64,000 nucleotides of DNA from Eleusine coracana subsp. coracana (GCA_032690845.1 CM064425.1:38156240-38220239), one strand, 5' to 3'; counted from the first letter of the stretch, positions 21,859 to 33,745 are shown. The notes: generated by a model not told the origin, from the sequence alone. Numbers and translations are program-made.

Positions 21859-24735
21859 TCCTCCCCTTCTTGAAGTGAAGTCGTCCTCGACGGCAACTCA
21901 TCATCCTCACCCAAGCATGGTTTCAAATCTGCAACATTAAAACTAGTGGAAACACCAAACTCCGTGGGCAAGTCAAGAACATAAGCATTATCGTTAATCT
22001 TGGTTAGCACTTTAAAGGACCAGCAGCACGAGGCATCAGTTTAGAACGACGCAAAGTAGGAAATCTATCTTTATGCAAGTGCAACCAAACCAAATCACCA
22101 GGTTCAAAAGAAATATGTTTTCTACCTTTACTACCAGCAACTTGATACTTTTTATTAGCAACGGTAATGTTGTGTTGTGTTTCTTCATGCAATTGTTTCA
22201 TGTGATCAATATGAGCAAGAGCATCAAGATGTGGTTCATCTTCAGCATCAATAGCAAACAAATCAATAGGCGCCTTAGGAACATAGCCATAAACAACCTC
22301 AAAAGGACACATCTTAGTGGTAGAATGTGTAGCACGATTATAAGCAAATTCAACATGAGGTAAACAATCTTCCCAGCATCTCAAATTTTTATCTAAAACA
22401 GCTCTAAGCATAGCAGACAAAGTTCTATTTACTACCTCAGTTTGCCCATCAGTTTGAGGATGACAAGTAGTACTAAACAGCAGCTTAGTTCCTAATTTAT
22501 TCCAAAGAGAACGCCAAAAATGACTAAGAAACTTAGCATCACGATCAGAGACAATTGTTTTAGGAATTCCATGCAATCTAACAATCTCTCTAAAGAACAA
22601 TTCAGCAACATTTGAGGCATCATCAGTTTTATGACAAGGTATAAAGTGAGCCATTTTAGAGAAACGATCAACAACCACAAAAATACTGTCCCTCCCCTTC
22701 TTAGTGCGAGGCAATCCCAAAACAAAATCCATCGAAATATCATGCCAAGGAGAAGAGGGAACAGGCAAGGGCATATACAAACCATGATTACCCAAACGAG
22801 ACATAGCTTTTTGACATGTAGTACAGCGTGCAACAAGGCGCTCAACATCACGGCGCATCCGTGGCCAAAAGAAATGGTCGGCCAACACCTCATGTGTCTT
22901 GAAAACTCTGAAGTGACCCATAAGACCACCTCCATGCGCCTCCTGTAACAACAAAAGACGAACCGAGCTAGCTGGAATACACAGTTTGTTAGCACGAAAC
23001 AGGAACCCATCCTGCATATAAAATTTGCCCCAAGGTTTGCCATCCTTACAATGCATCAAAATATCATGAAAATCAGCATCATTCACATATTGATCTTTCA
23101 AAGCTTGCAAACCAAAGATTTTAAAGTCTAATTGGGACAACATCATATAACGACGAGACAAAGCATCGGCAATCACATTTTCCTTCCCGTTTTTATGTTT
23201 AATGATGTATGGAAAAGATTCAATAAATTCAACCCATTTAGCATGACGACGATTCAGATTAGTTTGGGTTCTAATATGTTTCAAAGCCTCATGATCAGAA
23301 TGAATAATAAATTCGCGAGGCCATAAATAATGCTGCCATGTTTGCAAAGTTCATACTAAAGCATAAAGTTCTTTATCATAAGTGGAATATTTAAGAGCAG
23401 CACCACTTAACTTCTCACTAAAATAAGCAATGGGTTTATGATCTTGCAATAAAACAGCACCCAAACCAATTCCACTAGCATCACATTCCAATTCAAACAC
23501 TTTATCAAAATTAGGCAATTGTAAGAGAGGAGCATGAGTTAACCGTTCCTTTAAAGTGTTGAATGCGTCGTCTTGTGGTGCGCCCCACTCAAATGGCGCA
23601 CCCTTCTTGGTCAGCTCATGTAATGGTGCAGCAATAGAACTGAAATCCCGCACAAAACGACGATAGAAGCCTACAAGACCAAGAAAACTGCGAACCTGTG
23701 TGATCGTCGTCGGTTGGGGCCAACTCTGAATGGCGTCCACCTTGCTGCTATCGACCTCAATGCCCTGTGGAGTAACAACATATCCAAGAAACGAAACACG
23801 TTGCGTGCAAAAAGTGCATTTTTCCATGTTCCCAAACAAGTGAGCAGCACGCAAAGCATCAAAAACAGCACGCAAATGATCTAAATGCTCATTCATGGAT
23901 TTGCTGTATATAAGGATATCATCAAAATAGACAACAACAAATATTCCAATGAAAGGCCGAAGAACTTCATTCATTAAGCGCATAAAAGTGCTAGGAGCAT
24001 TAGACAATCCAAATGGCATAACCAACCATTCATACAAGCCAAATTTAGTTTTAAAAGCCGTTTTCCATTCATCTCCTAATTTCATTCTTATTTGATGGTA
24101 ACCACTACGCAAATCAACCTTAGAGAAAATTGTGGCACCACTAAGTTCATCAAGCATATCATCAAGGCGTGGTATAGGATATCGATAACGAATTGTAATA
24201 TTGTTAATTGCATGACAATCTACACACATACGCCAAGAACCATCTTTCTTAGGAACAAGCAAAACAGGAACCAAACAAGGGCTGAGAGACTCACGAATGT
24301 AACCTTTATCAAGCAATGCCTGCACTTGACGCTGAATTTCTTTCATCTCCTCAGGATTTGTGCGGTATGGGGCGCGACTAGGAAGCTGTGCGCCTGGAAT
24401 TAAATCAACCTGATGTTCTATGCCACGAATAGGAGGAAGACCCGATGGCAATTCAGTGGGAAAAAACATCTTTATAGTCCTGCAAAAGGTTAGCAACAGC
24501 AGGAGGAATATGCAACATGGGCGCCTCATCTAGTGAAACAAGCATACGAGAGCAAACTAGCGCATAGCAAAGCAGATTAGCATCATGTAATTCATCAAAA
24601 TCAGCACGTGTAGCAAGCAAGATAGGGTTATTCAATTTGATTTCATGTTGAACAGGTGCAACAGGAGGTGATGTAACCAATTTTGCAGCTTTAAGAACTT
24701 GTTCAGGTGTCACTGAGAAACACTGGAATCTGATA
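21651..24735 (-). pseudogene. D pol: RT, RNase H, integrase and C-terminal CR-like motif
   Basis: From right to left are a protease-to-RT linker, RT with VVVYFDDILIYSKS, RNase H with FELECDASGIGLGAV, and zinc-binding HHCC (ARCTTCQ). The integrase core has D in ISMDFVLG, D in VSDRDAKF and E in QTEVVNRT, all intact. The C-terminus carries GPITRARAEELK and crosses into the 3' LTR, as in CRM-type centromeric chromoviruses. Damage is light: an extra base in an A/T run at 24461-24466, a TGA at 23351-23353 where CGA (Arg) is expected, and a lost base near 22011. The CRM assignment is by motif memory. Confidence 0.85.
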
Positions 24736-24740
24736 CCACT

Positions 24741-25379
24741 TGATAGGTGTAGAGTGCCCGATCTTTCGGCGAGTGGAGATAACTTCGATTTAGTGGATGT
24801 TGACCCTCACGATCCGACTACGATGAGCAAGCCGAAGCGCCAATGTAATCGCTGAACCAACTTTCGGAGGATATTAACCTTGCGGTAAACAAGATCTACC
24901 TGATCACGAGGATCAATTCTTACGCGCAATCGAAGAACGAGCAAGAATTAGAGGCGAGCAATCTGATGTATTGCACGAAGGTGGAGTTCTGAATTCACGT
25001 CGAGAGACGGATGTATAGCTAAGCTAAACTTAAAACAAAACTCAAAGATTGCAAGGGGCGCAGCCCTTGACTATTAGGGGCAGGACGAGGCATCTAGGGC
25101 CGGCTGAAGTGGAGAGGCGCACGGTGGAGAGGGAGTCGTGCGACTTGGGCCACGTGGGCCTTCGGGCGGCATCATCCTGGGCCGTCATTTCTTAGCATCA
25201 AAACCGTCTTCAATTCCTGGGCTCGAGCTCTAGTGATTGGGCCCTTGTACGTCGTCATCTCGTTAGAAAATGGATCCCTAACTCGAGGAGGCGCGACGAC
25301 AAGAGGTGGAGGCGTGACAACTTGGTTTGGCGCGCCATCTTCTGTCGTCATTATTCGTATGTCGTTGATGTCCTCATCA
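24741..25379 (-). repeat. D 5' LTR
   Basis: It pairs with 21218-21858. As the 5' LTR on the minus strand it would drive transcription. The promoter position reads CTATTAGGGG at 25071-25080, two bases shorter than CTATATAGGGG in the 3' LTR, so the TATA is disrupted. The CR-motif coding sequence is also present here. Confidence 0.87.
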
Positions 25380-25463
25380 TTTCCAGAGTTACCCGTGTTT
25401 TTGTCAAAGGAGAGGTTTGGCTTGGACTCCCATCCGAAGTTGTTCGTGTGGGGCCTAAACCCG

Positions 25464-25495
<32 letters not shown>

Positions 25496-25594
25496 ATTGT
25501 TGTTGTTGTTGTTGAGGTAGTTCACTTCTTCTTCTTGAGTCTCTGGGCAGCGGCTACCTGTGTGTCCAACATCGCCACAGACTTCACAAGTCAT
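25172..25594 (-). other. chimeric ORF: C1 Gag zinc knuckle fused to D LTR-encoded CR motif
   Basis: A 140-codon ORF starts in the C1 Gag zinc knuckle (CX2CX4HX4C) and runs through the Asn tract. At 25379 it crosses the D boundary and ends in the CR-type tail (GPITRARAQELK) encoded by the D 5' LTR. It is an accidental in-frame fusion created by the insertion. I see no evidence of expression. Confidence 0.75.
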
Positions 25595-26334
25595 GCGATA
25601 GTCTAAGGATTGGGCCGTCTATGGTGAATCCATCTTCTTCAAAAGTTGATCCATCTTGATTGCTAGCATGTCAATACCATCAACTTAGTGGACTCCCCTC
25701 ATCTTAGGCTGCGGCTGGCTCTGCCTCTCATCATAGCCACTATAGTTGGCGACCATCTTTTCTATGAGAGTTATAGTTGGGGACCATTTCTTTTCTATGA
25801 GAGTTTTAGTTGGCGACCAACGGCTGCATCTAGGTGCTCACAAGCGGGGCGGTTGAGCCCATGGTAAAAGTTTTGGATTAGCAACCAATCTTGCACTCCA
25901 TGATGTGGGCATGCCAAAGTGCTTTCATCAGTCAGCTGTTGGAAACTTGAAACTTTGTTCCGTAGGGCATTGGTTTTGCCTAGCGGGATGAACCTGGCAA
26001 GGAAGGCATTGAAGCACTTGTCCCATGTGGTGAGTTCTTCTTGATTGCTGTAGAACCACTACTTGGCCTTCCCCAAGAGTGAGAATGGGAAAAGGCGAAG
26101 GCGAATGGATTCAAGAGTCACATCCCTCATGGTGAAAGTGTTGCACACCACCAAAAATTGTTGGATGTGGGCATTTGCGTCTTCTAATGCCTTGCCATAG
26201 AAAGGACTAGCCAAAACCATGTTGATTAAGGCCGGTTTCAGCTCATAGCTGCCATTCCCCATGTTCGGGTTCAGGCCGATGCGGATGTTGTCTGCAGACG
26301 GGGTGGAGTAGTCACGGATCGTCTTTTCAGCCAT
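25385..26334 (-). pseudogene. C1 gag
   Basis: The start MAEKTIRDYSTPS at 26334 is shared with C2. The retrotransposon Gag core (FYGKALEDANAHIQQFLVVCNTF) stops at about 26059 (TAG where C2 has TGG). The matrix and capsid-like part continues degenerately. A CCHC zinc knuckle (CEVCGDVGHTGSRC, about 25553-25594) and an Asn-rich tract (about 25462-25516) follow. D then interrupts the frame. At 25741-25815 a block with cttttctatgagagtt is repeated in place of the sequence seen in C2. Confidence 0.82.
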
Positions 26335-26442
26335 AGTTGGTTGAGCGGAAGTAGACAGGACTTGCTGTTGAGCCTATGTGATCGGAGGTGCTTCAAGAGC
26401 AAGTAGAGGTCGAGGAGGAGTGAGTTGTTGATGCACTCTCCT

Positions 26443-26453
26443 CAACGGCGCCA
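26443..26453 (-). other. C1 primer-binding site remnant (tRNA-Asp)
   Basis: The plus-strand caacggcgcca equals the last 11 bases of the plant tRNA-Asp 3' end. The longer match in C2 (52932-52949) shows that C1 lost the rest in a deletion between two caac repeats. Confidence 0.75.
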
Positions 26454-26461
26454 GAAATGCT

Positions 26462-27703
26462 TGTTGACACTTCTTAACGTCGCATCAAGAATATCTCTAT
26501 TCCTAGTATGGCGCCAGAAATGATTGTTGGTGTTTGTTATGCTTTAAGAATAAAATGAATTAATCCGCAAGCATAGAGAACACCATTGTAGCATTTCACC
26601 CGGGTGTATTCCAAGGTATCGTATTTATTTTCCTCAGGGAAAAGACGGGGGTAAGGATATTCAATAGTATTGGTAGGGGTAGTAACACAAGAGAAATCCA
26701 CACTAAGATAAATAAAGAGATCGGTTAAGCTAGCCGGAAGGACAACAAGTCTATGTCTAAAATTCCTAAAATATACCCTTTCTAATATATCTAAGTCAAG
26801 CATCAAATCCTAGTTACTTGGGTTGAGTGCTTATACCAATTTCTTGGTACAACCTCGAGTCTTTCACCTGTTAGCTCACTTCGGGGCACGAAAACGTTCC
26901 ACTAATATGGGTCGGTAACTAACTTCTGTACTACTGTTTACGCTATTGCTAGACAACCCTGCTTGAGACTTCTCGAACATGGTGGATTACTAAAGGGACG
27001 GACAAGGCTGTCACCACCTGCCGCCTACCACACAGCCCATGGGACAAATGCAAATCCATCTAGCGTTAACTTAGGCACCGCGCCTACGCTTTCACTAGAT
27101 ATTTTTCCGTTGGCCTAGCAGAAGAACAACCGGGAAATAACCAAGTCTAAGTTCGGAAAGAACTAAACTTAATTAAATCCTAGCCGGGAAACCCGTAAAC
27201 TACGCAACAATGTTTCTTCCCGATAATTGTAACTTAAGGAAATGACTAAGTAAAATAAATACTTCACACGATATAAAAGATAAGATATTTATATTGATAA
27301 AAGGATAAGTCTTACATAAAGAAGAAAGGTACAAGAGAGATCATACCAAGACTCCAAGACAATTTCGGAATCCCGAGTGATGCTCTCGACTAGAATCTAA
27401 CTCCCGACTAACTAACGTACTCTACTAAGTAGCACAAGTAGTGGGAAATGGACTCCTTGATGTGTTTCTTTCTTGATTTCCTTTTCTACCGAAATCCCCC
27501 TCTATTTATTGGTGGGAATGGGCAGGGGGGTACTTGTAGGTGATGAAGGGTCGGTTGGCCGAAGTCAGTCCGTCGGGCGGCGGGCAATGCCGGGCGGCCA
27601 CGTGTGCCGGGCGGCCGGGCATGACGGGTTAGTTGGCTTGGATCTTGTCGGTTCACGACCGACTTGTTTTGGTTGGCTTGGATCTTGTCCCGAAGGCGGT
27701 TGT
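26462..27703 (-). repeat. C1 5' LTR, partial
   Basis: It aligns with 52958-54255 of C2 and is interrupted at 27703/27704 by element A. The remainder (equivalent to 54256-54855) is missing. It was lost together with the outer part of the A 5' LTR and the first part of the Tat-I LTR tail. Confidence 0.85.
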
Positions 27704-29308
27704 TGTTGGTCGTATCTATGCACCCACTTATATACCGCAAGAGGACGGTGTACGATTGTAGCACTTTTTCCCTTGAATTGAGTATTCCAAGGTTTATCGA
27801 ATCCACTGGGACCTTAGGGATTTATTAAGCAAAGTTAACAGTAAAAGATCTAGTCAAGGCTATTGTCAAGGTCAGGTTGCATGAGGGGGAGACTGGCCAG
27901 CGCAAAGGTGGGCCAGACAGTAAATATGTCGTTGCGCCGATCGGCGCGAGGATTGAGCCGATCGGCACGCTGGTGAAACTATGCCAAGGTTGTTGCGCCG
28001 ATCGGCGCAGGTGTTGAGCCGATCGGCACGCTGGTGAATCTGTGGTGGCGCCGATCGGCACAGGGGTTGAGCCGATCGGCACGCTGGTGAATCTAAGCCA
28101 AAGTGCACCAGATCTAGTAAACCTATGTTGATTAGTGAGTAGCCAGATATACTAGTGAGATCATAACCAGAAGGTCTAATTGAATAGCATCATAATGGGT
28201 AATTACATGGATCAATGAAAACCTATAATGAGTAAGATCACCCTGCTTTCCGAGTGGCTCTCTATTTTAATCGCAGCGGGGAGGAAACCCTTAATCGCGC
28301 GAGTATCTTACCCTACTCAACTATCTAATAGTGCTGCGCAGGCTTAGCACGGTCACCGCTAAACCACACTACTAGCATCATCAAGCAACCATAATCAATG
28401 CAATGTCCGAATACTATCCTAATCACCACGATTATGATAATATCTATGTACTTAGCCTAGAACTAAGCAATTGGAACAAGCACATGCATGATTATAGAAT
28501 CAAGATAGACAAATCACCAAAACCATCATCAACATATTCAATCATCCTTGAGATACATATTGTAAGATTCATCCCCGTCGAGATGGCCTACCTTGACGGA
28601 TCAACTCTTGACTCCAATGGTTCTTGAAACTCAACTAGAGATCTATTCTAACGGGGCAAGCCCTGGTGGCTCTAACTCACGGATCTGGTGTCCCTCCGTT
28701 GCCTCCTCCTTCTTTGGCGAGGGTTTACAAGTATTTATAGGGGTTCTACTCATAAAGGACTCGATTTCTAGCAAATAAGGCGGTTGCGCCGCTCGGCGCA
28801 AGATTACGACGATCGGCACAAGCCGTGTCTTCTCTGATTTCTTCCCCGAGTCGGTTCCTTTGTCTTCCACAGCTGCCACGTGGGCCTCTTCCTTCGAGAT
28901 AAAGTCTTGTACTGCATGTTAAAATCTTGGAGTTCCATAAATCTTCTTGAAGTTCCATAGTTCTTCTTAGACAAATATTTTCAAATGTCTTGCGCAGATA
29001 AACTTCCATAAACATGTGGAATGGGCGTCAGTCACTTCTGTGGGCCAAAACACCCCTGCGCCGATCGGCTCATGGACTGCGCCGATCGGCGCACTGGGCT
29101 TCTTCAGTGCTTTTTGTCGGTTCTGGACTCCTGTCCTCTCCATCGTCGCATTAATCACCAACTTCACCTGTTTCTGCAATAAAGCTCCAAAACAACGCAT
29201 ATACAAATATATAGGTAATATCACAGGTAAATGGCCTAAATTAGTATCAATTATGCTCTAATTGGTGTAATATTCACATATAAAAGGGGCACTTGGGAAG
29301 TGCCAACA
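27704..29308 (-). repeat. A 3' LTR, complete
   Basis: This 1605-bp LTR runs, on the minus strand, from TGTTGGCACTTCCC to CGACCAACA. A good plant TATA box, CTATAAATAC, lies at 28731-28740 (minus). The 3' third holds a tandem array at 27934-28095. Each unit pairs GCGCCGATCGGCGC with GAGCCGATCGGCAC and then gctggtgaa, at 50-60 base spacing. Confidence 0.9.
28731..28740 (-). promoter_or_regulatory. TATA box of A LTR
   Basis: CTATAAATAC on the minus strand lies mid-LTR and about 570 bases inside the LTR start, the usual U3/R position. It is inferred from sequence only. Confidence 0.55.
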
Positions 29309-30856
29309 GTTCCCCCACACTTAGACCTTTGCTCGTCCCGAGTAAAGTAAAAGAAAGAAAAATCAAAACACATACTCTTTCTATCATAAAAGATATCTCA
29401 AATCAGCAAATGTTGAGCATTGTTCTATTGTGGTGTATTTCATATTGGTATTCAGCAAAATAGATCAAATATGGGCATAAGCTTAAAGTTCTCCCCAAAG
29501 CAAAAGATCATGTCCAATTCATAAATTATAACTTTTCCACACATGAAAATCACTTAAAAGATTGTTGTGAACATAAAGAATCTATCTTCCAAATAATCCA
29601 AGGCACTAACTCATCTTTCAAATCACTCAACCTATATTCTACATCATAATGATCAAATAATATTTGTGTAAGGCTTATATGAGTAGCTAGGTGAGGTAAC
29701 TCAAGGATTGCAAACATAAATCAATAATATATTGTAAAGCTAGGAGATTATTCTTTGTTGGAATTATAGAAACTTATCAAGATGGCAATTAAGAAAGAAA
29801 AATTTAAGAAAGGACTCAAACTTTGGATATGTGGACATGTGCATAGCAAAAATATGATCTTGGAAAATTGCACATGGTTGGAATGATTCATGTCTATATT
29901 GAATTTCGGGAATAAGCATGTCATATACCATCCCCCCACACTTAAAATTTTGGTAGTCCCTTAGCAAACAGCAGAGCTTTTTTTTTTTAAACACCATCTC
30001 TGCTGCACCGATCGGCTCTCAACCCAAATTTCCCAACATTTGTTGATATTTGATTTGTCTGGCTTTAACATTTATTCAAGAATTAAATATAGCCAGAAAT
30101 ATAGGATGTGGTCAAGGAATGATACTCAACAAAATGTTTTGGGTTTATGGTAGTCTACTCAGCGGAATTGAATTTTTGCATGAGTAATTTCATGGCTAGA
30201 AAAAGATACACAAAGAATTGCCATCTTAATAGAGTTCATACCAAAAAGAATTAAATCCTAACCGAACTCAACCATCAATTTAATGTTTATCTACATATCA
30301 AAGGTTCATGAGTGTTGTTCAAAATATGGCATTAGTAGGTAAGGATCTTGAAAAGCAATAATATTCTAAAGTTCACAACATGAAAATTTATTTTTGAAAA
30401 GATCGGTACTAAGTTATCATTACAAACTGGACAACATAAATGAAGCACATGGGTACTCAAAATTGCTCCACATAAGACATATTTGCGGAATAATCATTAA
30501 GTGTAAGTTCAAAATTTTATTCAATGCTCAGCACTATTTGATCTTCATCAACACTTTTCAAGAAAGAATAAATAATTCAATTCTCCTAATAGAGCATAAC
30601 CGCCACCATTATATTCAGATCGAAACTTGAATACATGATGATGATTTTTGCACACACTTGCATGAAAATAAAACTACTACTAACACACTTGCATGAAAAT
30701 AAAACTACTACTAACACACTTGCATGAAAGTAAACACACCCGATACATGGTTTCCCAACCCGCTCACACACACATAAGTAAATAAAGAAAAAGACTGCAA
30801 AAGATAAAAGAAAACACAAACCGGGAAACCGATACACGTGCCAACTCCTAGGCACT
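29309..30856 (-). other. A 3' spacer with two polypurine tracts and a short tandem repeat
   Basis: This AT-rich stretch has no gene. Purine tracts (minus strand TAAGTGTGGGGGAAC at 29309-29323 and AAGTGTGGGGGGAT near 29931-29944) mark its start and middle. At about 30655-30735 a 31-base unit containing cacttgcatgaaaataaaac is repeated about 2.6 times. One CCGATCGG lies at 30008-30015. Confidence 0.65.
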
Positions 30857-31599
30857 CTAGTCATCCGAAAGTGGAGTCGATGGCTGATCGAAGCCATAGC
30901 ACCGCGCCTTGAGACGCTCGAACTCCTCCACCATTGCATCGTGGTTGTACCTCCATTGGGACGTGGCCTCCTCCACGCGCTCGATGTAGTGCATGTTGTT
31001 GTCGAGGTACCCCTGCATGGGCACAAAAAAGTCTGCACCGGGCATAGGAGGCACCACTGGTACACGCCCTTGATACCTGTAGTCAATGCTCGCGCTACAG
31101 TAGGGTGCGTCGATCGACGCGTTGCCTGCGCCGATCAGCGCAGAGGGCTGTGAACCGCCCACTGCGTCGCTCCACCCTGACTGGTACTGCTGGTACTCCT
31201 GGCGTGACCCCCAGGAGTCCCACTCGCCGCCGGCTGCTGTAGATGTGTCCGGCTGTCGAACCCGCCCACGGCGGTCCTTGATAACCCGACCCCCCTCCAG
31301 GAGGTCTTCCTCAAGCCAATTTCCTCCCTCCAGCTTACGAGGGAGAAAAAATCCTAGCTCCGCACACGGGAGCTTTACGTTGGTGCCGCCGACATGGAAG
31401 CCGGCGCGAACACTTCCCGTGACAATATTGCCACGAGTCATATTCTCAACGATCTCCGTCGCGCACTCCCACTTATCATCACGCCCTCCCGGTCTGCCGC
31501 TGTCACAGACGAGGGCTGCTAGGCGTTGAAGATAGGCCCCGAAGGCTAACTTCTTGCTTGCCTTGCCCCTCTTGTCGCAGACGACGGCTGCTAGGCGTT

Positions 31600-32019
31600 G
31601 AATTTTGACATGAGGTCGGCAGCATTGGAAAGGTCTTCTCCTTATCTTTCCGTGCATATGTAGAACGTCCAAATCCGAGTCCGTATGCGTCCTGGGCGAC
31701 TATTTTAGTACAGACTAGTTCTGGGCCCTGAAACAGACTCGAAGTCGGTTTTGATTGGGCCTCCACTTTGGCTTCCAAGCCCTTGCTGGTCCTCCACGTT
31801 CCCAACTCCTTCTCCCATCATCTCCTGGTCCTCTCCATGGTTTCTAATCATAAAATAATCATTAGGTAGCAAATCATTCTCAAAAGTAACATATAGCGAA
31901 GAACGTAGGGCGAGCTCACCTCTAAATTTAGTCGTCGTGCACGAGCTCTAGTCATTGGACCTTGCAAGTCCAGATTTGGAGGAGTGTTGTGTGTATCCAT
32001 AGGAGTGATATTCTCATCA
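31600..32019 (-). repeat. E 3' LTR, truncated
   Basis: It matches 34385-34805 of the 5' LTR. The missing 503 bp corresponds to 33882-34384. The broken edge at 31600 joins sequence that repeats 31501-31530 almost perfectly. Confidence 0.82.
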
Positions 32020-33745
32020 TCCTCCCCCTCTTGAAGTGGAGTCGTCCTCGACTCGAGCTCATCCTCTTCTCCCAAGTATGGTTTCAAATCTGAAATGTTA
32101 AAAGTAGGACTAACCCCGAACTCGGGAGGCAACTCAAGTTTGTATGCATTATCATTAATCTTCTCTATTATTTTGAATGGACCATCAGCTCTAGGCATTA
32201 GTTTAGACTTTCTCAATTCTGGAAATCTATCCTTCCTTAAGTGTAACCACACTAAATCTCCTACATCAAGCTTTACTTCCTTTCTACCCTTACTACCAGC
32301 AATTTTATACTTTTTATTCATCTTTTCAATGCTAAGTCTAGTGGTCTCATGCATTTGCAAAATAAATTCAGCACGCTCCTTAGCATCAACATGAACTCTC
32401 TCATTAATAGGTAGAGGAAGTATATCAAGTGGAGTACGGGGATCAAAACCATACACTACCTTGAAGGGACTTACCTTGGTAGTAGAATGTGTTGCCCGAT
32501 TATAAGCAAACTCAACATGAGGTAAGCATTCTTCCCATTGCTTCAAATTTTTCTTCAAAATAGCTCGCAACATAGTACCCAAAGTGCGGTTCACAACCTC
32601 AGTTTGTCCATCAGTTTGTGGATGACAAGTTGTAGAAAATAACAACTTTGTACCCAACTTATTCCAAAGCGTGCGCCAAAAATGACTCAACAATTTTGCA
32701 TCACGATCTGAAACAATAGTAGAAGGCATACCATGCAAACGTACAATTTCTTTGAAAAAAAGATCAACAATATAACTAGAATCATCAGTTTTATGACATG
32801 GTATAAAGTGTGCCATCTTGGAAAAACGATCCACAACAACAAAAATGCTATCGCTCTCCCTCTTAGTCCTAAGCAGTACTAAATAAAGTCCATAGAAATA
32901 TCCGCCCAAGGAATAGAAGGAACAGGAAGTGGCTTGTATAAACCATGTGGATTCAATCGAGACTTAGCTTTTTGACATGTAGTACAGCGAGCAACAAAAC
33001 GCTCAACATCTTTCCTCATCCTTGGCCAAAAGAAGTGTGTGGTCAAAATATCCTCTATCTTCTTAGCACCAAAATGACCCATCAATCCACCTCCATGCGC
33101 CTCCTGCAACAACAAAAGACGAACGGAACCAACTGGAATGCATAGGCGGTTAGCCCTAAACAAGAAACCATCATTCAACACAAATTTGTGCCAAGCACGA
33201 CCTTCTTTACAGTACAGCAATACATCTTTAAAATCAACATCAGCAACATATTGTTCTTTAATTGCCTCAAGTCCAAAAATTCTACAATCAAGTTGAGACA
33301 ACAAAGTATATCGCCTAGATAAAGCATCAGCAATCTCATTATCCTTCCCTTTCTTATGTTTAATAATATAAGGAAAATACTCAATAAACTCAACCCATTT
33401 AGCATGTCTACGGTTCAAATTGCATTAAGAACGAATATACTTAAGTGATTCATGATCAGAATGAATAACAAATTCTTTGGGCAACAAATAATGACTCCAC
33501 GTCTCTAAAGAACGTACAAGTGCATATAGTTCCTTATCATACGTGGAATAATTCAAAACAGGCCCAGTAATTTTCTCACTAAAGTATGCAACAGGTTTAC
33601 CATCTTGCATCAAAACACCACCAATGCCTATACCACTAGCATCACATTCAAGCTCAAAAGTCTTATCAAAATTGGGTAATTGCAGCAATGGTGCATGTGT
33701 AAGTTTGTCCTTCAAAGCATCAAAAGACTCATGATGTACCTTACC
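31848..33745 (-). pseudogene. E pol fragment: RNase H, integrase and C-terminal motif
   Basis: RNase H begins mid-domain at about 33745 (THAPLLQLPNFDKTFELECDASGIGIGG), directly after the primer region, so gag, protease and RT are deleted. A stop at about 33425 separates it from the connection and zinc-binding part (33418-32879). A frame change near 32880 separates that from the integrase core (VSDRDAKLL, GQTEVVNRT). The C-terminal GPMTRARARRLN is encoded within the 3' LTR (32019 and below). It is close to D but a different family member. Confidence 0.85.

Larger units (their letters stand above)
21218..25379 (-). mobile_element. D: gag-less chromovirus (CRM-type) with intact ends
   Basis: Two LTRs of about 640 bp (21218-21858 and 24741-25379) flank a 2.9 kb interior. 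Perfect 5-bp duplications tttcc (21213-21217, 25380-25384) border it. C2 has the empty site at 51696-51700. The minus-strand order is LTR, primer site TGGTATCAGA (24729-24738, first ten bases matching initiator tRNA-Met), pol from just before RT, a polypurine tract AAGAAGGGGAGGA (21859-21871), LTR. Gag and most of protease are deleted, so it needs help from another element. Six of about 130 sampled LTR bases differ. Confidence 0.9.
9470..27703 (-). mobile_element. C1: Athila-like non-autonomous LTR retrotransposon, copy 1
   Basis: On the minus strand the order is 5' LTR (26462-27703, cut by element A), tRNA-Asp type primer site, gag, protease, a hairpin-rich spacer, ORF2, a 3' spacer and the 3' LTR (9470-11528). 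No RT, RNase H or integrase lies between protease and ORF2. The left target-site duplication is acagg (9465-9469). Its partner is at the end of C2 (54856-54860), because the original right end was separated by later rearrangement. Two elements sit inside: solo LTR S and chromovirus D. Athila-like affinity is inferred from Gag, protease and primer site. Confidence 0.82.

Noticed and set aside
22073..24403. Plus-strand ORFs of 60-105 codons across D
   Set aside because: They are opposite the well-defined D pol frame and have no independent support.
30586..31086. 166-codon minus-strand ORF rich in Thr, Ser and hydrophobic residues
   Set aside because: It is out of frame with A ORF2 over its first part and runs into AT-rich spacer, so it is a shadow.
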